Shown piece by piece: positions 50,238-59,452 of a DNA stretch of 64,000 nt. The DNA is from Alkaliflexus imshenetskii DSM 15055 (GTDB taxonomy: Bacteria; Bacteroidota; Bacteroidia; Bacteroidales; Marinilabiliaceae): NCBI RefSeq assembly GCF_000517065.1, contig NZ_KI912105.1, positions 3,127,684 through 3,191,683 on the forward strand, written 5' to 3'. The position numbers were made by a program, and so were the translations under genes. Below the pieces are notes generated by a model that worked only from the letters and a program-made list of their open reading frames with translations, had not been told where the DNA came from and did no database searches. The stretch's first letter is position 1. Each line of letters opens with the position of its first letter.

Positions 50238-51458
50238 ATGAGAAAATTTTGTACGAACCTATTAATCCTGCTCTTTATTGGGTGTTTTGGGGTTAACGCT
50301 CAAAGTGGACTCCCTCTCGTTTACGAGGTTGAGAACACTGGTGCGGGATGCGAAGTGCCACCTTTGCCCAGCCCATCCCATCTTACTAATAACCCAATGT
50401 TGCCCGACCCTTTTGCCTGGTCAGATGGCAGTGGCAGGGTTGAAACATTTGACCAATGGGCATGCCGCAGAAATGAGATTAAGAAGGAAATTGAGCATTA
50501 TGAGATTGGCCTTAAGCCCGACCGGCCGGAGCTTATATCTGCAACTCTGAATGGTACCACCTTAACGGTTGAAATTACTGAAAACGGAGAGACGCTTGTG
50601 CTCACGTCATCAGTGGTGATACCTGCCGGAGATGGGCCTTTCCCGGTGGTTATAGGCATGAATACTGGAGTTGGTAGCCTACCTGCTGAACTCTTCGAAG
50701 GTGTTATTCAGATTCCATTTATGCACAACCAAGTTGTAACCAGTTCACATCAAGGGGTAAGGGATGATGATGCACCCTATTTTAAGTTGTATCCGAACCT
50801 TAAGCATGTGGGTTATTACAGTGCCTGGTCGTGGGGTATTAGCCGTCTTATTGATGGCATTGAGATGGTGCAGTGGCAACTTAAAGCAGACACTAAGAGA
50901 ATTGCCGTTAGTGGTTGTTCCTACGCAGGAAAAATGGCACTTTTCGCTGGCGCTTTTGACGAGCGCATTGCTTTAACCATCGCACATGAGTCGGGAGGAG
51001 GGGGTGTAAACGCCTGGCGTGTGGCCGAAACATTAGGCAACGTGGAGAAATTGGGTAATACCAACTACTCGTGGTTTATGCAAAGTCTTAAAACCAACTT
51101 TGATGGCCGTGTGGGAACATTGCCTTATGATCATCATGAGTTGATGGCCATGATTGCGCCACGTGCCCTTTTGGTATTGGGTAACCCTCCATGGACCTGG
51201 CTTGGTGATGAAGCTGGTTATGTAGCCAGTCGTGCCGTAGAGCAGGTATATAAAGCGTTTGATATTCCGGATAGATTTGGTTTCGTGTTTAAATCGGCTC
51301 CAAACCATTGTGTGCTTCATCAAAACTCATTCCCTATTGTGCAGGCATTTATTGATAAGTTCTTGTTTGGCGACGAGTCTGCTGAAACAGAGGTGCGTTT
51401 GCATGACTTTCCAAATGTTGATTATCAAAAATGGATTAGAGAGTGGATGGTACCTTAA
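50238..51458 (+). CDS. CE15-like glucuronoyl esterase (alpha/beta hydrolase)
   Basis: A 406-residue exported esterase. Signal peptide MRKFCTNLLILLFIGCFGVNAQ (cut near A|QS; LFIGC could also be a lipobox). CE15 features: nucleophile elbow VSGCSYAGK with FAGAFDERIALTIAHESGGG (catalytic Ser and Glu), LPYDHHELMAMIAPRALLVL, and PNHCVLHQ with the catalytic His. CE15 enzymes cut ester links between lignin and glucuronoxylan, but bacterial members may serve other uronate esters. A PUL partner is not nearby. Start ATG 50238 is chosen; TTG 50211 lacks support. Confidence 0.83.
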   Translation: MRKFCTNLLILLFIGCFGVNAQSGLPLVYEVENTGAGCEVPPLPSPSHLTNNPMLPDPFAWSDGSGRVETFDQWACRRNEIKKEIEHYEIGLKPDRPELISATLNGTTLTVEITENGETLVLTSSVVIPAGDGPFPVVIGMNTGVGSLPAELFEGVIQIPFMHNQVVTSSHQGVRDDDAPYFKLYPNLKHVGYYSAWSWGISRLIDGIEMVQWQLKADTKRIAVSGCSYAGKMALFAGAFDERIALTIAHESGGGGVNAWRVAETLGNVEKLGNTNYSWFMQSLKTNFDGRVGTLPYDHHELMAMIAPRALLVLGNPPWTWLGDEAGYVASRAVEQVYKAFDIPDRFGFVFKSAPNHCVLHQNSFPIVQAFIDKFLFGDESAETEVRLHDFPNVDYQKWIREWMVP

Positions 51459-51512
51459 CTTCGCCTCCTCTCATCAAGCGCAACGGCTTCTGAATTTACC
51501 TCTATCATATAA

Positions 51513-51554
51513 AAACAACCCCTGTCCGGCAATTCGAACAGGGGTTTGTTTATT
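51513..51554. terminator. Bidirectional terminator between the CE15 gene and menB
   Basis: AACCCCTGT / ACAGGGGTT (51517-51546) with AAAAC on the left and TGTTT on the right makes a T-run on both strands for the convergent genes. Confidence 0.85.
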
Positions 51555-51557
51555 TGT

Positions 51558-52376
51558 TCATGGGAATTTTGGGAATTTCTTGAAATCGGGATCTCTTTTC
51601 TCAAGAAATGCGTTTCGTCCCTCCTGAGCCTCTTCCATCAAATAAAACATAAGCGTAGCATCGCCTGCAAGCTCCATGATTCCGGTTTGTCCGTCAAGTT
51701 CGGCATTTAGTCCGCGCTTAATCATCCTAAGTGCCATTGGGCTGCGTTGTAGCATAATTTTACACCATTCGATGGTTTCTTCCTCCAGTTTTTCGAGGGG
51801 CACTACTTTGTTCACAAGACCCATTTGTTCTGCCTCAGCTGCCGAATACTGCTTACACAGGAACCATATTTCACGAGCTTTTTTCTGTCCCACATGGCGT
51901 GCCAGATAGGAGGAACCAAAACCGCCATCAAAGCTTCCAACCTTTGGGCCACTCTGTCCAAATATGGCGTTTTCACTGGCAATGGTAAGGTCACAAACCA
52001 CATGCAGAACGTGGCCGCCACCAATGGCGTATCCATTTACCATTGCCACCACCGGCTTAGGCATGGAGCGTATGCGTTTGTGTAAATCGAGTACATTCAG
52101 ACGAGGTACGCCGCCTTCATCTATGTAGCCGCCATGTCCCTTCACGTTTTGGTCACCGCCGGAACAAAATGCCTTGTCGCCCTCACCTGTGAGAATGATG
52201 ACGCCCACATCCTGACGTTCGCGACAGATGTCAAAAGCATCGATAAGCTCTTTAACGGTTTCCGGGCGAAAGGCGTTGTAAACACGTGGACGATTGATGG
52301 TTACCTTTGCAATGCCTTCCCAGGTTTCGAGGCGTATGTCCTGATATTCTTTTTCTGATTTCCAATTGAGTGTCAT
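51558..52376 (-). CDS. menB: 1,4-dihydroxy-2-naphthoyl-CoA synthase
   Basis: A 272-residue enoyl-CoA-hydratase-family enzyme of menaquinone synthesis; it closes the ring of o-succinylbenzoyl-CoA. Motifs: [49 protein letters not shown] and [22 protein letters not shown], typical of MenB. Follows menD by 72 bp in the same direction. menC, menE and menA are not in the window. Confidence 0.93.
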   Translation of the reverse strand: MTLNWKSEKEYQDIRLETWEGIAKVTINRPRVYNAFRPETVKELIDAFDICRERQDVGVIILTGEGDKAFCSGGDQNVKGHGGYIDEGGVPRLNVLDLHKRIRSMPKPVVAMVNGYAIGGGHVLHVVCDLTIASENAIFGQSGPKVGSFDGGFGSSYLARHVGQKKAREIWFLCKQYSAAEAEQMGLVNKVVPLEKLEEETIEWCKIMLQRSPMALRMIKRGLNAELDGQTGIMELAGDATLMFYLMEEAQEGRNAFLEKRDPDFKKFPKFP

Positions 52377-52448
52377 AGTATGTCAGATTATGGTTTTACT
52401 TTTTGTTGTATGGTTAACAGCGTTTTGGATGAAAGGTTTCTTTTGTTG

Positions 52449-54143
52449 CTAAAGTTCGTTCTTCAGATATTTGAAATACTTCTTCAGCAATTTACCATTC
52501 TCCACATTGGGTGTAAACACTTCCAATATTGCAGGTTTATCGGAGGGTTCAAAAAATCTGTCAATGGCTTGTTTAAACTCCTCGTTGTTGTGACAGGCGC
52601 TATAATTCAAGCCAAAAGTATTGGCGATGCCTTCACATCTGGTGTCGTGCTTTGCTTCAAAGTATTGCTCCAGTTCATCGGTATCGGTAGGGCCGGGAAT
52701 GAATCGGAAAATGCCACCTCCGCCGTTGTTTACAACCAATATTCTGAATGATGGGGGAAGGTATTTATGCCAGAGGCCGTTAGAATCGTATAAAAACGAC
52801 AAATCGCCCACTATCAGCAATACTGGTTTTTGGGATGTGTAAGCAGCTCCGGCGGCTGTGCTTACGCAGCCATCGATGCCACTGGTACCACGGTTTGCGT
52901 ACCATGTTTGCCCTGCCGGCCAGTCAAAAAGCTGGGCATAACGCACCGGCGTGCTGTTGCCAAGATGCACCTGCATGGGTTGAAATTGACATTCGCTCAG
53001 CGTTTTAAACATGGCAAGATCGCACCAGGCCAGTTTGTCGAAATATTGCTCGTGACGCTCGTTGGAGAATGATGCGCGTTTTTCCCATGTGTCGCGGAAG
53101 CGTTTTTCGCGTGTCTCCATTTTCTCGGCCACCTGCTTTAATATTTGTGGGGCATTGCCTTTTATTATGCGTGACAAAGCCTGGTAGGTGTCGGTAATCT
53201 CTTCCTGATTAGAAAAATGCCAATGTATTTGTGGGGCGCGGTTTCGCAATATTTTTTTTATCATTTTGGAAAGCACCGGAACATCGAGCGTGATAAGCAG
53301 ATCGGGACTGAACATGAGTTGCTCATCTTCGGTAATGGTGGATACCACCCGATCCATATTTCCGATGAATTTCTCATTCTCCAGATTTGAAAGAGTTTCG
53401 GTAAGCACTACCACATTTTTGCCGGCCAAAAGGTCTAGCGCTTCGGCCAACTGTTGATTTTGATGCATGGCTCCTGTTAAAACCATCACCCGTTCGTAGC
53501 GCTCAATTTCGGTTATGAGGGTGCCAACGGCCTCATCTGAAAGGAGTGAGTCGCCGCTTATCACATCAATTTTTCTGGCTGTTTTTGGTGGATATACAGT
53601 TTTCCCATATAGGGGCTCACGCATTGGTACGTTGATGTGGATTGGGCCGGGTGTGGCTCCAGTACATTTCTGGAAGGCTTCATTGAGCATTCGGTTCATA
53701 TACCATTCGTCATCGGCATGGCCTCCTGAAAGTGGAAGGGTGCACTGGTAACGAATGTAATTGCTAAATATGCCCGGTTGGTTAATTGCCTGGCCATCGG
53801 CCTGATTTATCCACTCTTTAGGCCTGTCGGCAGTTATAACAACCAACGGAATCTGCTGGTAATAGGCCTCTGCCACCGCCGGTGCATAGTTTAGTGCTGC
53901 CGTACCGCTGGTGCAAACCAACGCTACCGGCTTGCGCGTTTCGCGTGCCAATCCAAGGGCAAAGTAGCCTGCGCTGCGTTCATCTACAATGCTAAGACAC
54001 TCAAATTTTCCACAGCCCGAAAACGAGATAATCAGCGGTGCATTGCGCGAGCCGGGGGATATAATTACCTGTTCAACACCATGAAGGTGACACAATTCTA
54101 CCAACGCCTTTACAATAGGCTTATCCGAAATGGGTTTACTCAT
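52449..54143 (-). CDS. menD: 2-succinyl-5-enolpyruvyl-6-hydroxy-3-cyclohexene-1-carboxylate synthase
   Basis: A 564-residue thiamine-diphosphate enzyme, second step of menaquinone synthesis from isochorismate. ISPGSRNAPLI (isochorismate-binding), VCTSGTAALNYAPAV, ADRPKEWINQADGQAINQPG and the ThDP site GDLSFLYDSNGLW...VVNNGGGGIFRF. ATG 54143 (MSKPISDKPI) starts 9 bp after the menF stop; the open frame to 54242 overlaps menF. Length agrees with E. coli MenD (556). Confidence 0.95.
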   Translation of the reverse strand: MSKPISDKPIVKALVELCHLHGVEQVIISPGSRNAPLIISFSGCGKFECLSIVDERSAGYFALGLARETRKPVALVCTSGTAALNYAPAVAEAYYQQIPLVVITADRPKEWINQADGQAINQPGIFSNYIRYQCTLPLSGGHADDEWYMNRMLNEAFQKCTGATPGPIHINVPMREPLYGKTVYPPKTARKIDVISGDSLLSDEAVGTLITEIERYERVMVLTGAMHQNQQLAEALDLLAGKNVVVLTETLSNLENEKFIGNMDRVVSTITEDEQLMFSPDLLITLDVPVLSKMIKKILRNRAPQIHWHFSNQEEITDTYQALSRIIKGNAPQILKQVAEKMETREKRFRDTWEKRASFSNERHEQYFDKLAWCDLAMFKTLSECQFQPMQVHLGNSTPVRYAQLFDWPAGQTWYANRGTSGIDGCVSTAAGAAYTSQKPVLLIVGDLSFLYDSNGLWHKYLPPSFRILVVNNGGGGIFRFIPGPTDTDELEQYFEAKHDTRCEGIANTFGLNYSACHNNEEFKQAIDRFFEPSDKPAILEVFTPNVENGKLLKKYFKYLKNEL

Positions 54144-54151
54144 TATTAAAA

Positions 54152-55261
54152 TTATTGATTGATGAGCCCGGTATGGGCTTCGTTCTTTACCTGTGAAATT
54201 ACTGAAAGCAGGGTGCGGCTTTTTTCTTTTGTCTCTTTCCACTCTTTTTCTTCGTTGGAGCTGGCGGTAATGCCCCCGCCTACATAAAGAGTGGACTCAT
54301 TTTTCGATACTTTCATGCACCGTATGTTTACAAAAAGATGCATCTCATTTTCGGCCACTGGGCCAATGAATCCCCCGTAGTAGTAACGTTTGTGCTTTTC
54401 TACACGCCTGATTAGGTTAAATGCTTGCTGCTTGGGTTCACCGCACAATGCCGGTGTGGGATGCAATTGTTCAACCAGCTGGCTCATACTGCCAGCCACA
54501 CTGCTGTACGGAAATTGATAGCTGGTTTTAAGGTGCGACACATTTCCTGCATTTACAATCACCGGGCCATGTTTATCAACGGGAGCAATGCGGAATTGTT
54601 CCAGAATTTTATCGATGTAGTTGCTCACAATACCTTGCTCTTCTATCTCCTTTTCCGACCAGTTGTCTGTTTTTAGGCTTGCAGAATCTCGTGTTCCGGC
54701 AAGTGAAACGGTGGTGCATATACCAGCTGCATGTTTTAGCAGAATCTCGGGAGAGGCTCCAATCCAAATGTCTGTTTGTGGGGTAAACAGCAGATATACA
54801 AAAGCATTGGGCAGATGCCTCTGTAGCGATAAAAAGATGTCGGGAAGCAGTGATGTAAGATTTTCATCCAACACAATTTCTCTTGAGAGTATCACCTTTT
54901 CAACCGCCCCATTTTTAAGGGCTGTCATCATCTCCTTGAACTGATTGCTGTATGCTTCGTATCCAAAATTGTCATCCTCCTCTTCGATGTTGAAGTTGAG
55001 CTTGGATGCCTTTTCTGTTATGGATTTAAAAGTTTGTTGAGAGCTGACATTGAACCACCAGCCGGGTATTTCTGAATCGTTAAATGGGAATACTACAAAA
55101 GATTGGTTCGAGGGGGGTGTGTCAAGCATCGCGAAATGAAACTCAAGAGCCTTGTCAATTTCCAGACAAGTGATGTCAGATGCATTGGGCAAGCGAAAAA
55201 CTGTGAAGCTTTTCTGCTCGCTCAGGTGTCTGTCAATCTGGTTTTTGAGTTCTTCTGTCAT
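54152..55261 (-). CDS. menF: Isochorismate synthase
   Basis: A 369-residue chorismate-binding enzyme that converts chorismate to isochorismate. Motifs: VEKVILSREIVL, ILLKHAAGICTTVSLAGTRD (conserved core), LHPTPALCGEPKQQAFNLIR, YYYGGFIGP and HLFVNIRCMKV, then GGGITASSNEEKEW, typical of MenF/EntC. First gene of the operon menF-menD-menB. Confidence 0.93.
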   Translation of the reverse strand: MTEELKNQIDRHLSEQKSFTVFRLPNASDITCLEIDKALEFHFAMLDTPPSNQSFVVFPFNDSEIPGWWFNVSSQQTFKSITEKASKLNFNIEEEDDNFGYEAYSNQFKEMMTALKNGAVEKVILSREIVLDENLTSLLPDIFLSLQRHLPNAFVYLLFTPQTDIWIGASPEILLKHAAGICTTVSLAGTRDSASLKTDNWSEKEIEEQGIVSNYIDKILEQFRIAPVDKHGPVIVNAGNVSHLKTSYQFPYSSVAGSMSQLVEQLHPTPALCGEPKQQAFNLIRRVEKHKRYYYGGFIGPVAENEMHLFVNIRCMKVSKNESTLYVGGGITASSNEEKEWKETKEKSRTLLSVISQVKNEAHTGLINQ

Positions 55262-55299
55262 GCTTCTTTTGGTGTCTCAAACCTATGAAAAAAGGAGTA

Positions 55300-55307
55300 C
55301 AAAGATA
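55300..55307 (-). promoter_or_regulatory. Candidate -7 element of the menFDB operon
   Basis: Minus-strand TATCTTTG, followed by TACTCC, matches TAnnTTTG 39 bp before the start codon at 55261. Confidence 0.55.
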
Positions 55308-55379
55308 GCCAAAAAAAAGAAGGTTTTTAGTTCATCTGCCAATGAGTGGATGTTTGTTTTTTTGATGCCATGTTTGCAA

Positions 55380-55414
55380 AAAAAAGGGAGCTGAAAAATC
55401 AGACTCCCTTTTTT
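55380..55414. terminator. Bidirectional terminator downstream of the DUF4625 gene
   Basis: AAAAAAGGGAG / CTCCCTTTTTT form an 11-bp stem with a 13-nt loop, giving T-runs on both strands; it ends the metal-locus transcript. Confidence 0.9.
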
Positions 55415-55434
55415 GTACTATAATTTATGGATGC

Positions 55435-55914
55435 TTAATCATGGTGTTCGTGATGGTCGTCCTCAACTTCGAAAGTGATAAATGCCTTGTTTTCATTGCC
55501 GGCTTTATCGGTAACATAAATGCCAAGATGGTAATCTCCATGCTCTGCATCATGCGGAATCTCTATTTCGAGAATCAACACATACTGTTTGGTTCCTGAC
55601 TCAATGGAGCCCTCTTTGTGAAAGTGCCACTCTTCTTCTTCGTGACTGTGTTCACCGCCATGTTTTAATCTGATAACCTGACTATGCGTATGGCCATCTG
55701 AATTGTGGTGAATATCCACCTTCCATGATGCCAGCTCTTCATTGTCGGTAAGTATGGCTCTCAGCTCGAAGGTATCGCCAGGGTGAAAATGTTCATCGTC
55801 ATCAGGGGTAACAATTTCAATCTCGGGTTTGGTTGTATCAATGTTGTCATCGTCGCTGCAAGCCGAGAATTTTACTATTGCCAAAAGTGAAAGGAAAATA
55901 TATTTCAGTTTCAT
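55435..55914 (-). CDS. His-rich DUF4625-type lipoprotein
   Basis: A 159-residue lipoprotein: lipobox FSAC then SDDDNID, which matches the surface-export signal of Bacteroidota lipoproteins. The body is an Ig-like DUF4625 beta-sandwich (PEIEIVTPDDDEHFHPGDTF, DNEELASWKVDIHH, DYHLGIYVTDKAGNENKAF). Histidine clusters: HFHPG, HHNSDGHTHS, HGGEHSHEEEEWHFH and a C-terminal DDHHEHHD. Such clusters fit Zn or Cu binding at the cell surface. An operator-like palindrome lies 43-61 bp upstream. Confidence 0.8.
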   Translation of the reverse strand: MKLKYIFLSLLAIVKFSACSDDDNIDTTKPEIEIVTPDDDEHFHPGDTFELRAILTDNEELASWKVDIHHNSDGHTHSQVIRLKHGGEHSHEEEEWHFHKEGSIESGTKQYVLILEIEIPHDAEHGDYHLGIYVTDKAGNENKAFITFEVEDDHHEHHD

Positions 55915-55956
55915 TTTATTGTTTTTTTAGAATTTATAATGGTAAATCACATTAAA

Positions 55957-55975
55957 GCCACATAGGCACTAAATT
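55957..55975 (-). promoter_or_regulatory. Operator-like motif upstream of the DUF4625 gene
   Basis: Read on the minus strand: TTTAGTGCCTATGTGGCTT. It shares TAGTGCCTA then a spaced GGC with the site at 58806. Confidence 0.45.
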
Positions 55976-55995
55976 GTTGTTGAATAAATCATGTT

Positions 55996-56316
55996 TTAAT
56001 AAGAGGAAAGTGTTGGTGGCCCTCTCAGCAAATAGTGCGTTATTCGATAGAGTTTGGTTGTTTCAATAAGTCGCAGGGCGATGGATTCAATTTTGCTGCA
56101 CAGATAAGGTCTGAATGAGAAAGAGGGCAGGTCGAAAGGCAGAAACTGTAGGTTTTCGTAGGGGCAGCTGGCTTCCTCCTCCATGCAGTCGTGGCCGCAC
56201 TCCTGATGCGACTCCTTTTCGGTGTGAAAGAAAGAGAAATGCACTCCTTTTCCCACTTCCGTTCCTAAAAACGAAAATGCGATAATCAGTACAACTATTT
56301 CTCTTCTTTTTATCAT
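55996..56316 (-). CDS. Small His/Cys-rich exported protein
   Basis: A 106-residue protein of unknown family. A weak N-terminal membrane segment (EIVVLIIAFSFLGTEVGK) precedes a metal-ligand-rich stretch, HFSFFHTEKESHQECGHDC and EEEASCPYE (4 His, 3 Cys, many Glu). The tail is hydrophobic/basic (LYRITHYLLRGPPTLSSY). Starts 4 bp after the TonB receptor stop: translationally linked. It could be a metal chaperone or sensor of the receptor. Confidence 0.6.
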   Translation of the reverse strand: MIKRREIVVLIIAFSFLGTEVGKGVHFSFFHTEKESHQECGHDCMEEEASCPYENLQFLPFDLPSFSFRPYLCSKIESIALRLIETTKLYRITHYLLRGPPTLSSY

Positions 56317-56320
56317 GCTG

Positions 56321-58690
56321 TTAAAATGTGATGTTTAGCATTACCTGAATGTTTCTGCCTGGCTCCGGAATCTCAAGTTTCCGATAAAAACTCATGTGGT
56401 TGTAGTATTTTGTGTTTAGAAGATTGTGCCCCTGAATGTTGATGCTGGCCGGAAGCTTACCGATTGTGACAGGGATAAACATCCTGGCTCCAAGCAGAAT
56501 GTATCCCGCTGTTCTCTCCTCGTTTCGCGAAATGCGATTTTGATTGGCTACTGCCTTGCTGTTAACCATCAGTTGAACACTCTGCTCTTTTTTCGCTGGA
56601 TTTAGTGCGTATGAAATCTCAGTGAAAAGATTGGCCGGAGGCGAGAATGGCAATGGATATGCAGCGACATGCTCATCCGGTTTTTGACGGTTGTAAATCC
56701 ATTCGCCATTTATTTCGATGCTCCAGTGGGATGATAAATGTTCATTGTATGAGATTTCCATCCCACCAAGAAGTGCTTTCGATTCCATATACCGGTAAAT
56801 TTGCCCGGTATGCGGCAGGTGACTCCATTCGGCAGTGGGGCTCAGGAAAATATAGTTCGAGAATAAGTAGATGTATGGTGATATCAACAATTTACGTTTG
56901 TCGGCGGTAATGGTTAACTGAGCATCGGCAAATAAACTCTGTTCGGGATTTAGATGCTGGTTGCCAGCTTCGTGTCTGAAAGAGCCGTGGTGCACACCAT
57001 TGGCCGAAAGTTCGCTCGCGGTGGGTACTCTGAAGCTCTTTCCAAAATTCATTGATAAACTCCAAAATGATGCGGAATGATACCTAAACCCAGCCAGCCA
57101 GCTGATGTTGTCAAAACTGCGGCTCACTTCCATCGCCCGTTGCGCATAAAAGGCCGATGTTTCCTCGTTCACTCCTCTGGCAAGCATGTAGTTGTAGAGA
57201 ATTGGGTCATAGAATGCCTCCGTTTCAACGTTTGCGATGTCGTAACGCATGCCCGCGTTAAAGTGCCAGTTTCTGTTCAGAGCAAAGTCGTGTCGCACAT
57301 AGATACCGGTTGTATACCGGTCATAATTTGGTAGTAGAAATCCGTAGCCTCCGGTTCGGTTGTGTTGCCACTGCCATTGAGTACCAGCGGTGAGGGTATG
57401 TTGGTTGGTTAGGCGGAAGTTCCATTTTGCGTTGGCACTCAATGTTTGCAGCTTAAACTCCAGCTCCAGGTCAGGATCAACAGCAGGGGGTGTCAGATTT
57501 CCGAAGTGGGTATGAAATTGCGACCATTCCTGACGCAGGTTTAGCTGATATCCTATGTCTGCGGTAATTACCGAGTGTGGTGTTTGAATCATTGTGTTGG
57601 AAGTGGCTTTCCAGTGCTCCACGCTTTGATATGGCAACTCTATGTTACGGTAGTTGCCGTCGTCTTTCACTCTGTTGTTATCGGGGATGCCATGTGCCCC
57701 GGGAAAAAAACCTGATTTTTGCCACACACGACTGGTCGAAACACTGCTTCGCCAGTTTTCGCCAACAAGACCGCCCTGTAGAAATAAGTCCTGCTCTTTG
57801 CCGGCACTGTTTTTTAAACGCCGATTTTCGATAGGTACGCGTCTGGTAAGGTATAGGATGTTGTCGGTTGGCACCCGGTAGTCGCCATAATCGAGCACTG
57901 AAATACGTCCTTTAAAAAAATAACTGCCATTGTTTTGTTGTAAAAGCAACGAACTTCCTGCCGTTTCGTTAACACTTTTACCGAGAAGCTGCCATGAGCC
58001 TGAGAATCCGGAAGGTGGCACCCGGTTTGAGCTTATCTCCAACACGCCGCCTATGGCATCACTTCCATGTTCTATGGATGCTGCACCTCTGATTATTTCA
58101 ACTCTTTCGGATAAAAATGGGTCTATTTCCAATCCGTGGTCGGCACCCCATTGCTGTCCCTCTTGTTTCACGCCATTGTTAACCACTACCACACGGTTAA
58201 ATCCCATTCCACGAATGACAGGTTTTGATGCCGAGGCACCAATATCCATTGTGTTGAAACCCGCCTGACGATCGAGCGTTTTAACCAGCGTGCCATTTAT
58301 TTGTTGTGATAGCTGATTGCCCGAAATGGTTTGCCGCGTAAGATTCGGCGCTGTGTTTAGCCGGGTTCCGTTTATCGCTACTTCGTTTAATTTGACATCC
58401 TCCGGGCTCAGTTTTATCCTTAGGTGGTGATGTCCTGAAACAATTAAAGTGGTGTCAAATGGCTGGAAACCTATAAAAGTTACGTTGATACTGGTTGATG
58501 ATGCCGGTATCTGGTTGAATATAAAACGTCCGTTGGCATCGGTAACGGTAAATCCGGATTCCGTTTTCACATGACAGCCGGGCATTGGGCGATTGTTTTC
58601 GTCCAATACCAGACCTGCAATATGATATGATGTCTGTCCTTTTGCTAATGTAAACAAAAGGCAAAGCATCAATATGAAAATGTGGCGCAT
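56321..58690 (-). CDS. TonB-dependent receptor, probable metal (zinc-like) importer
   Basis: A 789-residue outer-membrane receptor. Signal peptide MRHIFILMLCLLFTLAKG; CarboxypepD_reg-like domain (about 22-95, IAGLVLDENNRPMPGCHVKT); plug (about 105-225; QTISGNQLSQQING, VIRGMGFNRVVVVNNGVKQE, IIRGAASIEHGSDAIGGVLEI); barrel to the C-terminus ending NIQVMLNITF. WGADHGLEID in the plug resembles ZnuD-type receptors. His-rich loops: FHTHFG, NGVHHGSFRHEAGNQH. Zinc is the best guess, copper possible. Gene order with the three small His proteins defines the locus. Confidence 0.85.
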   Translation of the reverse strand: MRHIFILMLCLLFTLAKGQTSYHIAGLVLDENNRPMPGCHVKTESGFTVTDANGRFIFNQIPASSTSINVTFIGFQPFDTTLIVSGHHHLRIKLSPEDVKLNEVAINGTRLNTAPNLTRQTISGNQLSQQINGTLVKTLDRQAGFNTMDIGASASKPVIRGMGFNRVVVVNNGVKQEGQQWGADHGLEIDPFLSERVEIIRGAASIEHGSDAIGGVLEISSNRVPPSGFSGSWQLLGKSVNETAGSSLLLQQNNGSYFFKGRISVLDYGDYRVPTDNILYLTRRVPIENRRLKNSAGKEQDLFLQGGLVGENWRSSVSTSRVWQKSGFFPGAHGIPDNNRVKDDGNYRNIELPYQSVEHWKATSNTMIQTPHSVITADIGYQLNLRQEWSQFHTHFGNLTPPAVDPDLELEFKLQTLSANAKWNFRLTNQHTLTAGTQWQWQHNRTGGYGFLLPNYDRYTTGIYVRHDFALNRNWHFNAGMRYDIANVETEAFYDPILYNYMLARGVNEETSAFYAQRAMEVSRSFDNISWLAGFRYHSASFWSLSMNFGKSFRVPTASELSANGVHHGSFRHEAGNQHLNPEQSLFADAQLTITADKRKLLISPYIYLFSNYIFLSPTAEWSHLPHTGQIYRYMESKALLGGMEISYNEHLSSHWSIEINGEWIYNRQKPDEHVAAYPLPFSPPANLFTEISYALNPAKKEQSVQLMVNSKAVANQNRISRNEERTAGYILLGARMFIPVTIGKLPASINIQGHNLLNTKYYNHMSFYRKLEIPEPGRNIQVMLNITF

Positions 58691-58805
58691 GTGGTGCTTA
58701 AAAAATGTTGTGAATCAGAAGGCGTGAAAAGCCATCTGGCTGAATGCGTTTTGCTTGAAGCTTTGTGCTGACGATTTTTTTCCGATGACAGCAGACAACA
58801 CTGCA

Positions 58806-58824
58806 TAGTGCCTAAATAGGCAAC
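58806..58824. promoter_or_regulatory. Operator-like palindrome upstream of the TonB receptor
   Basis: TAGTGCCTAAATAGGCAAC contains perfect TGCCTA-AA-TAGGCA, 116-134 bp before the receptor start. It resembles the motif at 55957-55975. Spacing and sharing fit a metal-responsive repressor such as a Zur/Fur relative, but the sequence is not a known Fur box. Confidence 0.5.
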
Positions 58825-58875
58825 AAGTCATCAAATCAGCACTAAAATGCTTGCTTCGAAAAAGCGGTTATGTGG

Positions 58876-59253
58876 CTATACGCGAGTTGTTGCAGGAGGG
58901 GCGCGTAATTGTTTTTGGCAACCTTCAAAATTGCTGTGGAGTGATCGGGTTGGAGCAATGATTTCATCTTTTGGAAGCATCAACGGCTTGTGGTTTTCAT
59001 TCACCACATTATCCGGAAATAAAACAAATTCGAACTCGCATAGATGGCAATGAACCAGTTGATCATCGTCAATGGTTGTGTCGGCATCGGAATTTGTTTT
59101 TGAGGGAATTTCGCAATGGTGGGAATGACAGCACGATGTGTGTTGTGCATTTTCATTTGTATGATGCTCAATGCGGTGCACAGACTGATATGCCAGTGTC
59201 CATAGCAGCAAAGCTGCCATTAGGGGGGCAATATTTTTCAGGTGTTTACGCAT
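58876..59253 (-). CDS. Small His/Cys-rich exported protein
   Basis: A 125-residue protein. N-terminal segment MRKHLKNIAPLMAALLLWTL is a signal peptide or anchor. The mature part is metal-ligand-rich: HRIEHHTNENAQHTSCCHSHH, then LVHCHLCEFEF with CHLC. A pattern of several His and 6 Cys fits Zn or Cu binding. It precedes the TonB receptor (about 185 bp) in the same direction. Family not recognised. Confidence 0.6.
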   Translation of the reverse strand: MRKHLKNIAPLMAALLLWTLAYQSVHRIEHHTNENAQHTSCCHSHHCEIPSKTNSDADTTIDDDQLVHCHLCEFEFVLFPDNVVNENHKPLMLPKDEIIAPTRSLHSNFEGCQKQLRAPPATTRV

Positions 59254-59273
59254 TTTAAAATCATTCTAAACAA

Positions 59274-59281
59274 CAAAACTA
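59274..59281 (-). promoter_or_regulatory. Candidate -7 element for the His/Cys protein gene
   Basis: Minus-strand TAGTTTTG fits TAnnTTTG, 21 bp before the start at 59253; no clear -33 box. Confidence 0.35.
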
Positions 59282-59377
59282 ATAAATAGACTCGAAGGTT
59301 CACCATGGTTAAGCATTTTTAACTGCTCCTTTCAATCGTTATTCACAGTTTTAAAACTGCAATTCATCGAAAATAGG

Positions 59378-59408
59378 TTTGCCGATATGGATTGAAAATT
59401 TAATTTTG
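59378..59408 (+). promoter_or_regulatory. Promoter of the LiaF-LytS-LytR operon
   Basis: TTTG (59378-59381), 19 nt, TAATTTTG (59401-59408): the best Bacteroidota-type promoter in the window. The transcript should start near 59414, about 40 nt before the ATG at 59453. Confidence 0.75.
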
Positions 59409-59452
59409 ATTCATAATTAACGTAATCATGGTTATTTAAAAACATATCAAAC

